Origin: Oryzias latipes
Taxonomy: Eukaryota > Chordata > Actinopteri > Beloniformes > Adrianichthyidae
Assembly: GCF_002234675.1 (NCBI RefSeq)
Contig: NC_019875.2
Span: 26,967,818 to 27,031,817 of the forward strand
Direction: 5' to 3'
Length of the DNA stretch: 64,000 bases
Shown: piece by piece, positions 34,055 through 45,790 of the stretch
Layout: every line of letters begins with the position of its first letter
How positions within the stretch are numbered: position 1 is the stretch's first letter
Notes under the pieces: generated by a model
Databases searched by the model: none
The model's input: the letters and a program-made list of their open reading frames with translations, nothing else
Told to the model about the DNA's origin: nothing
Made by a program: the position numbers and the translations under genes

Positions 34055-35264
34055 ATAACAACAACAACAATGACAAAAAAAAGAAAAACCAGTGCATGTT
34101 TTGGATCTGGTTCCTATGGAAAAAGTTGAGTTATTCTCCGTTTTCCTGCTATTCAAAGTGTGAGATCCACAGCAGACCAAACTCTGCTCCCTACAGTTCA
34201 GCAAAATGCAGCATCAGAAAGAATCTGGTGATTTTATTTCAGTAAAAAAGTTTGTTTTCAAATCCTCTTGAGAGTTTATAGGAGATAAACAAATAAGGCT
34301 TTTTTTTTAAAGATATATGCATCTTAAAATGAGCAGATGATGCAAAAACAGGTTTTTCCAGTGAATTCTTTCATTTTCTTACTAAGTGAATCTTAATGGA
34401 GAGCACATTAAAACTCCATTCTTTACTATAGCTAATGGCTTTTTAATGTCATGATTCCGTTTTTGCATTTTGTTAAATGCATTTTGTTCGGCTGAAAGTC
34501 TAAATTGTGCAAAAAGCCAGCCGATGCTGGAGTTAGAGGAATCATTCTGATGATGTCTGACCAGTTCTGCCGGTTTGAAATTCTCTCTGACTCAGAATTC
34601 CAGTTTCATGTGAGAAAACTGTTTTAACAATTCCTTCATTTATTTGACTTTCTCTTGGGTTTCTAAAGTATGACTGAGTTTTATGGCCAGTTTCCAAACA
34701 AACTTTACAAGATAAAAGTCATAAATAAATGACAGAAAAGTTGTCTGTTTATCGAAGCAATGCTTGAAGATGAAAGATGTGGAGCGTTTTGTGAAGCTTT
34801 ATTTCCAGATAGGTGTCAAAAACAAAGAAAGTCTGAACCTTAGACGGCTTTCTGGGGTTCGGTGTCGGTAAAGCAGGGTTAACCATAGTGAGATCCTGTT
34901 TATTACCGCGTAAATCCAGCAGCAGATTCCTTTCCCCGTTTGTCTCCAGGTTACTAAATGTGTTGGAAGTCGTCGCCCCTTTCAAGCACTTCAACAAACT
35001 CAGAGAGTTCGTTCAGATGAAGCTTCCTCCGGGGTTTCCCGTCAAACTCGGTACGTGTCGAGTTCCTGAGAGCGTCGCGTGAAAAAATCTTCACTAAATC
35101 GTCCTTTTTTTTTTTTAATGTCTTTCTTTTCAGACATCCCCGTCTTCCCCACCATCACGGCGACGGTCACCTTTCAGGAATTCCGCTACGATGAGTTCGA
35201 AGACTCCATTTTCATCATCCCAGCAGAGTACAAGGAAGATCCCACCCACTTCCCTGACCTCTGA
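28338..35264 (+). CDS. ankrd13c: Ankyrin repeat domain 13C (13 coding exons)
   Basis: Exons: 28338-28698, 28804-28845, 29542-29646, 31313-31398, 31508-31553, 31752-31818, 31966-32110, 32189-32320, 32497-32658, 32734-32813, 32977-33075, 34950-35050 and 35134-35264; 1557 nt (518 aa; human 541). The N-terminus is Asn/Lys-rich. Ankyrin repeats span about 92-185 (GNTPLHLAVMMGHKE, GWSPLAEAISYGDRQ). They are followed by the GPCR-chaperone domain (SFIFNGDAVPSQSFVVLDN, ESEMETEEEVDILMSSD, FPTITATVTFQEFRYDEF) ending in FPDL. Family knowledge: an ER-membrane-associated chaperone controlling biogenesis and surface delivery of GPCRs such as the prostaglandin DP receptor. The 78 nt intron 32111-32188 is phase 0 and stop-free, so its retention would add 26 residues. 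Introns carry a TA MITE and a pogo-like fragment. Confidence 0.95.
30812..31015 (+). mobile_element. TA-flanked MITE, copy 1
   Basis: A 204 bp element with inverted ends ACCCTTGTGCTATC and GATAGCACAAGGGT, flanked by TA on both sides (30810-30811, 31016-31017). The body holds two internal complements (GATGACCCCACCC, and GGGTCTAGATGACCCAAC). The second copy at 36419-36625 is in opposite orientation. TA flanks point to a Tc1/mariner-type mobiliser. In ankrd13c intron 3. Confidence 0.75.
32111..32188 (+). other. Short phase-0 stop-free intron of ankrd13c
   Basis: GTCAGT donor and CCCACAAG acceptor surround 78 nt. The expected protein join (VHHE to ESEMETEEEVD) is exact after removal. Read in frame it contains no stop codon, so the open frame runs continuously from 31997 to 32347. 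Confidence 0.8.
33297..33720 (+). mobile_element. pogo/Tigger-like DNA element fragment, copy 2
   Basis: Starts near CAGTTAGTGGAACCTCGTTT and follows the same motif order as the 23277 copy, with substantial divergence. It is non-coding and lies in ankrd13c intron 12. The right boundary is uncertain. Confidence 0.5.
34002..34047. repeat. poly-C / (CA)n tract
   Basis: About 17 C followed by about 14 CA units in ankrd13c intron 12. Confidence 0.9.
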
Positions 35265-36285
35265 CCTGTCCGGGGAACTGAAGTGAACCCTCAAGAAGCT
35301 CAGAAGGATTGAGGGAAAACTGAACACCCTTGAATGATCTTAATATTCTTATCCTTTACCCGTTTAAGAAGGGGGAAAAAAACCCGTCTTTCATTGATCA
35401 TTTATTCTGCTGATGTATCTGAAGCCAGTCGATGAAAGAAAACATGAAAGACCGCCGTTTCTGGATGAATAAATGAGCGTCAGCAGGGGATTTTCTGCTG
35501 AGCGATGCTCTTCTCTACTGTGAAAGTTGTCAAATGACAGACCTCATCCACCTCATAGCCACGCCCACCCTCCTCCTGAATTGCAAGGACTGAATCCCTG
35601 TTCCTGAATCTGCACTGACACACTCATGTAAATAATTGATGTTGCATCTTTATTTGACATCCCAGATTTAGCTGTAACCTTAGACTGCAGATGTATATGA
35701 ACTAAGAAGGAGTAACACTGTGTAGCAATATATTTCCAGAACCTAAAGAATGTTTCTAACCAGCAGGGAGGGTTTAGCATCCAAAGCCCTCCGTTCTGAT
35801 GCGAGCGCTTAGGGCGGCCTCCCGTGTTTTCAGGTCCGCTCACGTTACCTCTCGGCTTCCTCCACGTGCTGTGACGGTACGAGTCGTGTTTTCTGTGCGA
35901 GTGGGTTTCTGTGCTGTGGTAGTTCTCTGGATGTTTGTCAGAAGGGATATCAGGTCGAATCGTTTGTGGTTGAATACTTTCCTGATAGCTGTGGCATGCT
36001 GTGGCTTTGTCGGATCACACGCTTGTTTACCTTGAACCTTTGACATTTGCAGAGTGAGATATTTACGGAGAAAAAATGTAACACTATAACTTTGATCCAG
36101 CTTTTCTGTGCTTGTGATGTAGACTCTTGCGTTTTATTTTATTTTTTCAACACACACACAAAAAAAAAATCAAAGTAAACTTAAGTTATTGCATTTACAC
36201 TGCAGCCTCTTGGTCAACAATGATTGACGCCTCATTTCTGCCTTTAACTTTCATATCTAAAACGTCTTGATCTACTTTAAATAAA
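35265..36285 (+). other. ankrd13c 3' UTR with two polyadenylation signals
   Basis: AATAAA occurs at 35468-35473, giving a ~200 nt 3' UTR, and at 36280-36285, giving a ~1.0 kb UTR. No other gene is seen between this and the TA MITE at 36419. Confidence 0.55.
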
Positions 36286-36418
36286 GCACCAGCATCATGT
36301 TCCAACTGACTGCAAAAATCCAAGCAGTTTTCCGCTTTTTTGCATCAATTGCTCACATTAGATCGACTTGAAGCTCCTTTTTTATTTTTTGACCTTGAGG
36401 GACTTTAAAACACTCGTA

Positions 36419-36625
36419 ACCCTTGTGCTATCCTAGGCACTTTAACATTGGGAGTTGGGTCATCTAGACCCACTAGACAGTGCTCTGAACCTTTTTTCTT
36501 CAATGATTTGTGATCTTCACTGGTATCCATGGATTACATGAAATCTTTCCACCTTTTTCCACCTTTATCATGGTAGGGAGAACACTTCAAAGAAAGGGTG
36601 GGGTCATCTAAGATAGCACAAGGGT
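36419..36625 (-). mobile_element. TA-flanked MITE, copy 2 (inverted)
   Basis: A 207 bp copy of the 30812-31015 element in reverse orientation, with the same inverted termini and TA flanks (36417-36418, 36626-36627). It sits between the convergent 3' ends of ankrd13c and srsf11. Confidence 0.75.
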
Positions 36626-36668
36626 TAAAATTAAAAAAGACGAATAGGTCTTACCTCTTCAAACAGGC

Positions 36669-37030
36669 TTTATTATATAAAAGAAAGTTATGATAAAACA
36701 CTGCAAGATGTAACGGTTCCTTCAGGGAGGGGAACAAGGCTTGAGTGTTACAGCACTTAACAAAAATGAAGATACAATACAGGAAGTGACTAAATTGGGA
36801 TCATTTCAATCGTACAAAGCAATGCTAGTTCCAGTCTTTGCTAATCTGTTGGTCGGACAACTAAATTCTATAACCGAAAAGTTTTTAGATGAACGTTTCT
36901 GCATTTTATGTTCGCAAAAGAGTACGATACAATACTTTTGAAACACTTCACATTTTAGGTTCATCCCCACAAAAAAAACAACGTAGCGTATGTACAGTCA
37001 AAATGGAGGGAGCGTGTGGGATGCAGCACG
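36669..37030 (-). other. srsf11 3' UTR and polyadenylation signal
   Basis: The reverse-strand AATAAA is at 36669-36674, about 360 nt after the srsf11 stop codon, placing the probable transcript end just beyond, near 36650. Confidence 0.6.
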
Positions 37031-40000
37031 TCAGTCACTGACATCCATGTCTTCTTCGTGGTGGTCGTCGGCGCCGTTAACTTTGGCCTGCTTCACGTGA
37101 CGCCCTGTGCTGTTACCATCTGCTGAATGAGGAGACAAACCAGAGTCATCTGAGCCTTTTCTGTCCGCCCTCTCCTTCTCACTGTCATACCCTTGTTCTT
37201 CCTCGTCATAATCTCTGGTGATCTGTGGAAACAAGCAGCCATGTGACATCCGGGAACCACAGTCTGGACCACCTAACCACAGGGTTCGTACGGTCATGAA
37301 ATACCTGGGAAAGGTTTGGAAACTGAAAATGCAATTTCTTGAGCGAGGTTTGTGAAAAAGGAACGTTTTGGGAAAACGTTTGAATATTTCGGCTGCAAAA
37401 AATACAATAGTTTAGCGTGACATTAGAATTAAAATTGTGGCAGAAGTTGAACCTCACCCTGCCGTAAAGCAGTTTGAGTCGTCAGTTCAGCGCATGGCGC
37501 TCTCAAATGCCATCGTGAAATGCCGGGAACTAGCTTTAACGAGCGGCTTTTCAAGTGGCCCTAAAACGAATATTTGCAGACTTTGCTCTAAGTTCTTGAC
37601 ATCAGCAGCATGAGAGAAGCGGAGCTGCTGAGAAACAGCCGCAGCTGCCGAACGCTGCAGAAGTCAGTCGGTCAGAGAACTTCTGAAAACAGGTAAAGAT
37701 GGCGGTTTTGTGGAAGTATATTGCATTCAATGAAAAAATAAAAGGACGGGTGATCTTTATTCAAATCTTTTTGATGTTTTTAAAAATGCCAAACAGTCTG
37801 TAAGCTAATTTGCTTGTGAAAACTACAAGATGAGCTGCAATTTAAAGTTGAAAAGCCTCAAAGTGTCCGTGTCAAAGACGAGATCACTTTAGTCTATGTG
37901 CTCGTTTTGTTCTTCTCACTTTATCTACATTACAGAGCAAAACGTTTATTAATCGGTAAGAACTGTTTGTTTATTTTGTTTGTGATTAAATCCTGACGAC
38001 AATATCGGGCACAACGCAGCAGTTGTGGTTGACCTGCTGGACGCTCACGTTGTGGACGTGGTCAACTTTACTATAATTCCTTCAGATTTGTGCTTTAATT
38101 TATTTCAGAATTCGCTTTAATAGTTTTTAGGACTACAACAGTGAACATGCTTGGTCACCCTAAGAGAAAGAGAAATGAAGTTAGCGATTTATGTGGAGTT
38201 TGTTTAAACATTACTGTAATGAGTTCTTGCAATGCTTCTGAGATTATTTATGGCGAGGTACTGAGAAACATCGTTTCCTGCATCGCCTCAGACAAAAACA
38301 AAGAGTTCGTGGTGGTGGTGAACAGAACTACGTCCAACGTTTTTCTCTGTAACGTTTGTGGATGAAGTCAGCAGGCAGAACAGACATGGTGACGATCACA
38401 TCAACATATGGACACAAATCATTCATGTAACCCACTAAGTTACATCTAAAGGAATTGTGAAAACTGGTGTTACATTTTAGCCGAGATAATAAGATACATT
38501 TGCTCAAATGTATGACTAGAGGTTAGGCGCCCTCTCATTTTTCCCTCGACATAAGGTCACAATAGTCACCAGCATTGAAAAACAAGTCTTTAACATTTAT
38601 TTCATATTGAGGGTTAAAAATGTATAAAACTATAAATTTCATGAAAAATCTAAACATTTTTTTGATTGGGTCTTTTGTCCCGACTCAAGAATCAGAGTTC
38701 TTAAATATTAAAATGAAAATCCTGTAAACAATTAGAACAAAGATCACCTGTGCTTGTTTGATTTTAATGGAATGCAGTTCGCTTTCCACACGTTACTGCA
38801 GTTTCCTCCACACCAACAGAAACGGCCGTCGATACGGCGGCTGCAACTTTAACGGCAGACGTCTTTGTTTGATTTAGCGGCACCGACTACAACAGTCTGA
38901 CTGAAATGTCTTTGTTTTTGGAAACCCATTGCTACCAAATAGTGTACGAACCCTGTTACCAGCTTTGCAGCCTGAAGACAACCAACCTTGACATCTTTCT
39001 CTCCGTCTGATTTCCGCTCACGCTCGCGCTCTTTGTCTTTACTCTTCTTCTTCTTGCTGGTGGAGCGCTCTCGTTCTTCACGGACGCGCTCTTTATCACT
39101 CCTGCGGTCTCTCTCTTTGTCCCTTTTCTTTTCCTTTTTATGTCTGCGGGGAAAAGGAGACAAACGTGACTCCAGACAGAAAGTTGGTTGTTTCTGATCG
39201 CAGGTGTTAGAAATGATACACTGACCTTCGAGGAGATGGAGACGGAGAGACTCTGCGTTTTGGGGATTTCTTAGGAGATCGGCTGATGCTGCGGCTTTTC
39301 CTGTGTCTCCTGTTTAGCATACAATTAGGTTTCTCTGAAGTGGATGCGGAGTCAAGTTTGTTTACTCAGCACCAAAAGTAAAACATGCCGGGATTTGAAT
39401 CCGCTACCACTGGAATTTTAGCTCCGCCGTAGACATTTGTCACAGTTACAGACCCACTCCAATCATCATTTTATTCATTTTCAAAGCGTTCCCAGTGGTC
39501 TTTTTGTTATGATTATGCTGTTTTTAGCCAAAATCAAAAATCCTGTCGTTTTCTAGGACATAGTTCTGCAGTGCGGCATTAGTTCATTAGAAATTCCCCT
39601 CTGGATTGTGGGTGAGACTATTGCCCCGAAGCAACCCTCTCCCCCAGTTCTCCTTCCTGTTACGGAGAGCCTCTCAGTTTAAATGTAATCCTGCTTGCTT
39701 ACAGCCCCTCAAAACCAACCTAACATTACTGGTGCAATAAAATCAGCGAGCAATATTGGAGACATCCAGCCATACAGTTTTGATCCAGATTCCAGCTCAG
39801 ACGAGGAAAACAAAGACGTACGTGGACCCAAAGTATTCTCTACGACGTAACTTCAAAGTGAATTTTGAATAAATAACAATTTGAATAAGGAAACACTCAG
39901 AAATGCAATTTTGAGCTCAATTTTCTTTACATATGTCCTACCCTACCAGAAAAATGCCACAAGAACACGTTAAAAACACAAAAAAACACCAATTTCCATT

Positions 40001-43000
40001 GGAGTGGGTCTTCAATTTATGAGCGATTGTTAAAACACCTCTACATTTTGAAATAACACTTTCAGGATTCTTTTTGAATATATAGATCTCTTTGGAAACT
40101 TAGAATTACAGATAAATTAAGTAAAAATGCATCCAGACAACAATGAGGGGAAAAAACATCCATCCTCAGAGTCCACACTCACATCATCAAACCTTTTGTT
40201 GACGTGACATAAGCTGCACTCACCGGCTCGCACTGCGTGACCTCCGAGCTGTGCTGTAGCTTTTTGGTGGAGTCTTGGATCTTCTCCTCACCACCTCTTC
40301 TTTCTTTCTATCTCTGCTGAAAAATGTGAACGTAAGGAATCAGATTGAAAACAAAACAAAGAGAAAAGCTGCCGCACAAACGACCCACCTGGTTCTGCTT
40401 CGAGATCTCCTGCCTCTGTCCCTGGAGTGGGTGCCCCTCTTGCGTGGGCTTTTGGAGCGCCTCCTGCTTCTGGAGTTGGATCTGCGCCTGGACCTGCTCC
40501 GGGTTCGCCTGCGACTGGGTTCACATTGAAAACCCATTGGGAAACGGAACATGCCGAATGGAAATGTGGTCCAGGCGGTTCTGTTTACCTGTGTCTTGAA
40601 CGCGATCTTGACCTTCTTCGCCTGGATCTGGACCTGGAGCGAGAATGCTTCTTTTTGCTCTCTTTGTCTGAAAGGAAAAGACAGAGCTTAATAAAGGTTC
40701 AGCATAAGCCTGCACAATAAATCGCAAATGTATCGTTACAACGACATCAATCTGGGCAAAACGCAGATCGCAAAAGACGGCAAAAATTGCGATAAATGGT
40801 AACCTTAAATTTGCTAAAACAATCTTATGGCAGCTTGAATGATTTAACGAATCAAATAAATACCTTTATGCATTTGACCAATCAGATAGACCCCTTTATG
40901 TTGTTGACCAATCAGATGGAGCCTTTTTGTTTTAGATGCTCTATGTAGACTAGGGTCATTTGGAATATAATATAAGTTATGTTGACTATATTTTTAATTA
41001 AACCATTGCATGTTTTTTTGCTATTTGTTCATGCATTGCAAGTTATATCGTCATAGCAATATTGATCTCTAATATCTCAAATCGAGAGATTTCCTCATAT
41101 GCTGCAGCCCTAATTCAGTACATTTGTAACATGTTTTCAGACCTAAATGTTCTTTTAAGTGTGTAAAAAAATACAACTTTTAGAAAGTATTAATCCATTC
41201 TGAGTAGGAAGTTCAAATACAAGCAGAAAATTAAATCTCTTTTGGTGTATGACTTCTTTTTTACAGGATTCAAAGCTTAAACGTTATATTTAAGTTGATT
41301 AACAAAATAAAAAACATTTTTTTAAATAAAACTTTGCTTTGCATTGTAACTAAAGAACTGGACTACATCTCTATAGATGCACTTACGCCCAGGTTCAATG
41401 GCAGCAGAAATGAGTGACTGGGCCTCTCGGACTCTCTTCATGGCCTCCTCGATCTCTTTATTGGAGGCGTCAGCCTTCAGGCTGGCGCTCAGGTTCAAAC
41501 CAGCAGCCAAGGGGTTCAGTCTGAAAAACATATATAATTATTTTATTGTCATAACACCTCATAACCTCTGGATGGTAATTCGTCTCTGCATGGACTTACT
41601 TTGGATCAGTCATCATCTTTAACAGCTGATCAGCAGCCTGAAAGGAAGGAATTCAGCTAAATAAAAGCCTGCAGACTGCTATGCAGTCAATAAATAAAAG
41701 AGTTTTTTCGTCACACCTGAGGATTCATGTTGGGTCCCGGGAATCCAAAAGCTGCCAGTGGATCTATGTTTGGACCACCAAAGGGGTTTGCTCCGAGCTG
41801 AAGTGAAGACATACATTTGGTTAGAAACCGTCTCTTCTGAAGTTAAGAAAACTGTCGTAACAAACTTGGAAAGTAATTAGCGTTATGTAAGACAAAATTG
41901 GATCCATTAAGTCAAATTTAATGTAAAATTATTTTACTAGTTTTATTTTTAGCTAAGTCCATTCAAGTTGGACAATATAACCAATGTTTATACCCTTTAA
42001 AACTGCCCTGCAAACGTTTAGAAACCCTCAAATCACTGAAATATTTCATGAAAGTCTAGATCAGTGGAATGAAGAAATGATCAACTCCTGGGAGTTTTAA
42101 ACTTCTGCTCCTGGGAATGTCCTATTTCTGTGTCAGAGTAATAAAGCAGCGGTGAGTTTTGGTCTTACAGCTGGATTAGTCAGGGGGTTTGGCGTTGGAA
42201 GGAGGCCACCTCCTGGCAGAATTCCTGCAACAGCATTTGCTGGAGCCAACAAGGACAAAGCTTTAGCCTCATCTGGGATTGATCCTACAGGAAAATACAA
42301 AGGAAGCGTTAGGAGCCAATGTCTAGACGCGACATACATACAAGATGCTCTGGAAAAGACAAAAAAATAAAAAAAAAAATCTTCTCACTGTAATTCTTCA
42401 AATTAGGTTCATCACCTTACAGATGAGTTCCCTTAATTCAAAATAATCTCTGCAGTGATAACAGCTAAAGTTGGAATAAATCACACTACTCCAATGAACA
42501 CTGCCAAAAATGTATCACCTGAATGTGTTTTTAAAGTCATGAACCAAACGTTAGCAAGCACAGCTGCTTCTCCAGTTGGGTGAGCCCTCAATTTTCATTT
42601 AGATGCTTACTGAAACAAGCGACTCACGCTGGCGGCTTCGCTACTAAAAGCACACAGAGAAAAATCGAGATACAAACAACACAGAGAATTTTAGGGATTT
42701 GGCAGGAAAACCAAACAAGCCATCAGTGTCTACTTACCAAAAACACATTTCAAAAGGGTTCAAGTGGATCGTGTGAACACAGTCATAAAAAGGCAGGGCA
42801 GGAAGTGTGCCTGCTGCATAGCAACATCTTTACATCCTTACCTCACACTGCACCAGTAAGACTGGCCAGAGAATGGCGTGTTCTTTTAGTTTTGCAACCA
42901 GTTTAAATGAACAATTATAAAAACATACAAATCTGTGACTAAAACACAAATACCTCTGTTTTTTTTAGTTTTTTTTTTATGGCACCTCATAATTATCTCA

Positions 43001-45571
43001 CTCTCATTTAATACCCAGTGCAACAAAAACACAAAATAAGAAGACCTACAAAAAAAAGAAGGGACACAACAGGGAAAACATTTAAAAACAAGAGCCCACT
43101 GGAGAGAGAAATTGCTGCAGGACACAAAACTGATGGATGGTATTTTCAGCAGGGCCTGGTATACAGGACTGGCTGAGCCAGGAAAAAGAACTGTAAAACA
43201 CAACAACAAAAGAAGACCACTGTTAAAGAGAATAGTTACCAACATCGTCATGTCGGCTGGCTACTTTAAACAATGTATGACAAGATGAGGTATAATCTGT
43301 GTATTTATGATATTACCCATCCAATAGACAAAACGTCAGGTTCAAACCAAAATGAAAATAGAATGAAGAACAGCATTTGATCACAACACTGAAATTGCGT
43401 TTTAAAATTTAATCCGTATCCTTAAAAGAGAGTGAAAATAGAAAATCGTGTTACACATTTTATCTGAAAAGCATCGGTAGCTTCCTGAAATGCCTCGGTT
43501 TGATCAGAATAAAGAAACAGCACACCTGAACGGTCCTGTTTGCAGTTGTAGGTTACACATCTAGTTGTATGAAGATTATACAGTGGACAAAAAAGAAACT
43601 GAATTATAATCATTTTTAAATTGTCATTTAAAAAGAAAAAAACTGGAATATCTAGTTGTTTTTATGAACATGACAAAAAAAGAATAAACTTCAAAAGCAA
43701 CAATCCTTAAAGTTTAAAGACCCACTCTGATGGAAATTGTGTTTTTCTTATGGCATTCATTAAGAAACGTCAGCCCAAAATCGTATTTCTCTATCAAATT
43801 GTGAATCAGGAGCAGATAAAAAAAATATAAATGTAAAAAAAAAAACATTTGTGATGTACACTGGGCGAGACACAAGGCAACGATCCCATCCACAACTCAA
43901 AGGCAAATCTTTAATGAACTCCTGCCGCTCTGCAGAAACGATGTCCTAGAAAACGACACGTTTGATATCGGCATGAGACCAGTGGGAACGCTTTGAAAAT
44001 TGATCAAGAGATGATCGGAGTGGGTCCTTAAATAAAAGATGCCCGAGCATTGCTCACATTTTGACTTAAAGTTCAGGAAATATTCTTTTATATTTAACCT
44101 TTTTCTTTTTTTTTTTAGAATATACTATCCACGTGAAAATTGACGAGAGAAAGAGAAAAGATCAGGCAGAGAGAGAATATTGGACAAAAGAGAAGAGTGG
44201 GGGGCTTGAATGCTTGTTGGCTCATGAAAATGTATACAATTCCCTGTTGGCGGGCAGAGGACCACTTTCACCCATCAACGAGGGGGCTGCTTTTCCCTTC
44301 TTCACTACAAAAATCACACACACACGTACACACATACACACAAATAACAGAGAAAGGTTTAACAGTGGGTAGTCCAATGAGGGGGGAGAAAATAATATGC
44401 AACATTGATGTGTTTTTTTTCTCTCTCCTTTTTTCCTCTGAACACTGAAGTGTCTGCAGCATCCGCTGTTGGAACGTTACGCTTCTCATGCATTAAGTGC
44501 CTTTTGGTAAACTGTGCATTTCACCCATTGTTAGCCTCCATATTGGCATAAAAAAAGCATTGTTATGGTGAAGCAAATTACTAAAAAACAAAATAACGGT
44601 TATCTACCACAGTTTGTTTTTTTTTAAAGTATGCTTTGCATTTTTTAGGATAACTAACAGTTTCATGAGACATTACTATGTGGTTAACATGGAACATGTG
44701 CCATTCAATCATGAAAAGAACAATGCATAAGAATATGAAACAAACCTTCTGCAAACGGGACCACTATCAAGGCTCGGTCCACAAACACAGTGTTAGTCAG
44801 ATGTTGAGACACCCCCACCGACTCCGGCTCCTGGAACTTCACAAAACACACCCGGGAGGTCACCGGCATCGGAGAATCACTGTGGAGACAGAGAAACATT
44901 GCAACTTTACTCACTTTAAATGAAGAACAACTACCACCAGAACTATTATAACCGTAAATGTTTACTTTCCCCACATATTAAAAATTCAACATCAATCACA
45001 TACAAACATATGGCAAAAAGCACAATCCCTTTGCCTAAAACTGGGGGGTAAATCTGGGACTTGATCATGAAAAATATGCAATACAATTCCAAAACTATTG
45101 AAAACATTAATAAATATTCTTTATTTAATAGAAAAGTCTGGAGATTCCTCAATGAATTAAGTGTTAAAACAACATTATTTTTCTAAATGTGGGGTGTGTT
45201 GGTTCTTTTTCAATAAATACAATTATTTTTACATTTTCTTCACGTCTAGTTACTCAGGAAGTGTACTCTTAAAAAATTCTGAGCAGGTTAGCTACGTGAG
45301 CTACTAGTGCTAACAGCATGTCTAGCTAGCTAGCTAGCTAGCTAGCATGGCCTAACCTTCAGCAAAGAAGCGGACTGTTTACTAAACCACAGGTCCGTCC
45401 CAGCATTGAGATGAACGCTAAGATTTAGAAAACACTTGGTCAAACTCACTCTGGTGGAAATAATTTTAATTCTTCGATGGTTCCCAAAAACCCAAACAGC
45501 GTCCTCATCTGCTCCGACGTGGTGCTCGGCGACACATTGGTCACTTGAACCACCTTCGTTGTGTAACTCAT
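37031..45571 (-). CDS. srsf11: Serine/arginine-rich splicing factor 11 (12 coding exons)
   Basis: Exons in transcript order: 45571-45450, 44879-44746, 42284-42169, 41797-41717, 41637-41600, 41520-41387, 40667-40589, 40514-40389, 40313-40224, 39309-39226, 39143-38987 and 37222-37031; 1353 nt (450 aa; human 484). The RNA recognition motif (about 7-85) starts VVQVTNVSPSTTSEQMRTLF and holds SRVCFVKF and FVDRALIVVPFAEG. Next comes IPDEAKALSLLAPANAVAG and a Gly/Pro linker, then EIEEAMKRVREAQSLISAAI. An Arg/Ser domain follows (about 209-350, SRSRSRSRRRR, RRSKSPRKR), then a Lys/Glu-rich stretch and the acidic end DYDEEEQGYDSEKE...DDHHEEDMDVSD. Nuclear SR-like protein (p54) acting in splice-site choice. 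The human protein's poly-Gly N-terminal extension is absent. Several introns hold DNA elements. Convergent with ankrd13c. Confidence 0.95.
37280..38955. mobile_element. Putative 1.68 kb DNA transposon relic in srsf11 intron 11
   Basis: Terminal inverted repeats CAGGGTTCGTAC at 37280 and GTACGAACCCTG ending at 38955 are perfect over 12 bp. The flanks TAACCA (left, 37274-37279) and TTACCA (right, 38956-38961) match at 5 of 6, a plausible decayed target duplication. The opening phrase GGGTTCGTACGGTCATGAAA is a common fish repeat start. No transposase motif was recognised inside, so it is probably non-autonomous or decayed. The superfamily is not determined. Confidence 0.6.
39450..40011 (-). mobile_element. 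AGACCCACTC-family DNA element, full-length copy
   Basis: Inverted ends AGACCCACTCCAAT at 39450 and ATTGGAGTGGGTCT ending at 40011 enclose 562 bp. It is in reverse orientation relative to the other copies (GCGTTCCCAGTGGTC here, ACCAGTGGGAACGC at 43979-43992). No open frame of note. Lies in srsf11 intron 9. Confidence 0.7.
40705..41112 (+). mobile_element. hAT-like MITE, copy 2
   Basis: Same family and orientation as 24267-24672. Termini are TAAGCCTGCAC and CTGCAGCCCTA. The flanks GTTCAGCA (40697-40704) and ATTCAGTA (41113-41120) match at 6 of 8. It carries an extra internal repeat of the TTGACCAATCAG phrase. In srsf11 intron 6. Confidence 0.72.
43718..44028 (+). mobile_element. AGACCCACTC-family DNA element, short copy
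   Basis: Starts AGACCCACTCTGATGG and ends GATGATCGGAGTGGGTCC. At about 311 bp it is internally deleted compared with the 39450 copy. In srsf11 intron 2. Confidence 0.7.
45317..45347. repeat. (CTAG)n short tandem repeat
   Basis: Seven tandem CTAG/TAGC units in srsf11 intron 1. The unit is self-complementary. Confidence 0.9.
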
Positions 45572-45790
45572 TTTCACAACAAAAACCGTCGATGAAGCAA
45601 TAATATCGTAACCTGCGAAATATATATGCGAGAAATATGGAGTCGCTCGTCATTAAAGGGGTCTGTTTTAGCTACTAAGGCTGGTTAGGAGTTAGCCACC
45701 GACTACAACGAAACGTATCAGAAGAACTGCGCCGCCATGTTGGGTAAATCCCGTCGAATGTGCGCATGCGTCCAACCAAACTTCCATCTG
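45572..45790 (-). promoter_or_regulatory. srsf11 promoter / 5' UTR region
   Basis: Upstream of the srsf11 ATG on the minus strand lies a YY1-type word (AACATGGCGGC, complement of 45731-45742) and an NRF1-type word (TGCGCATGCG, 45761-45770). There is no TATA box. Both are typical of TATA-less, broadly active promoters with the YY1 site near the transcription start. Confidence 0.6.

Noticed and set aside
38141-38365. 74-codon plus-strand frame with several cysteines
   Set aside because: It lies inside the DNA element of srsf11 intron 11 and lacks a zinc-finger spacing or transposase motif.
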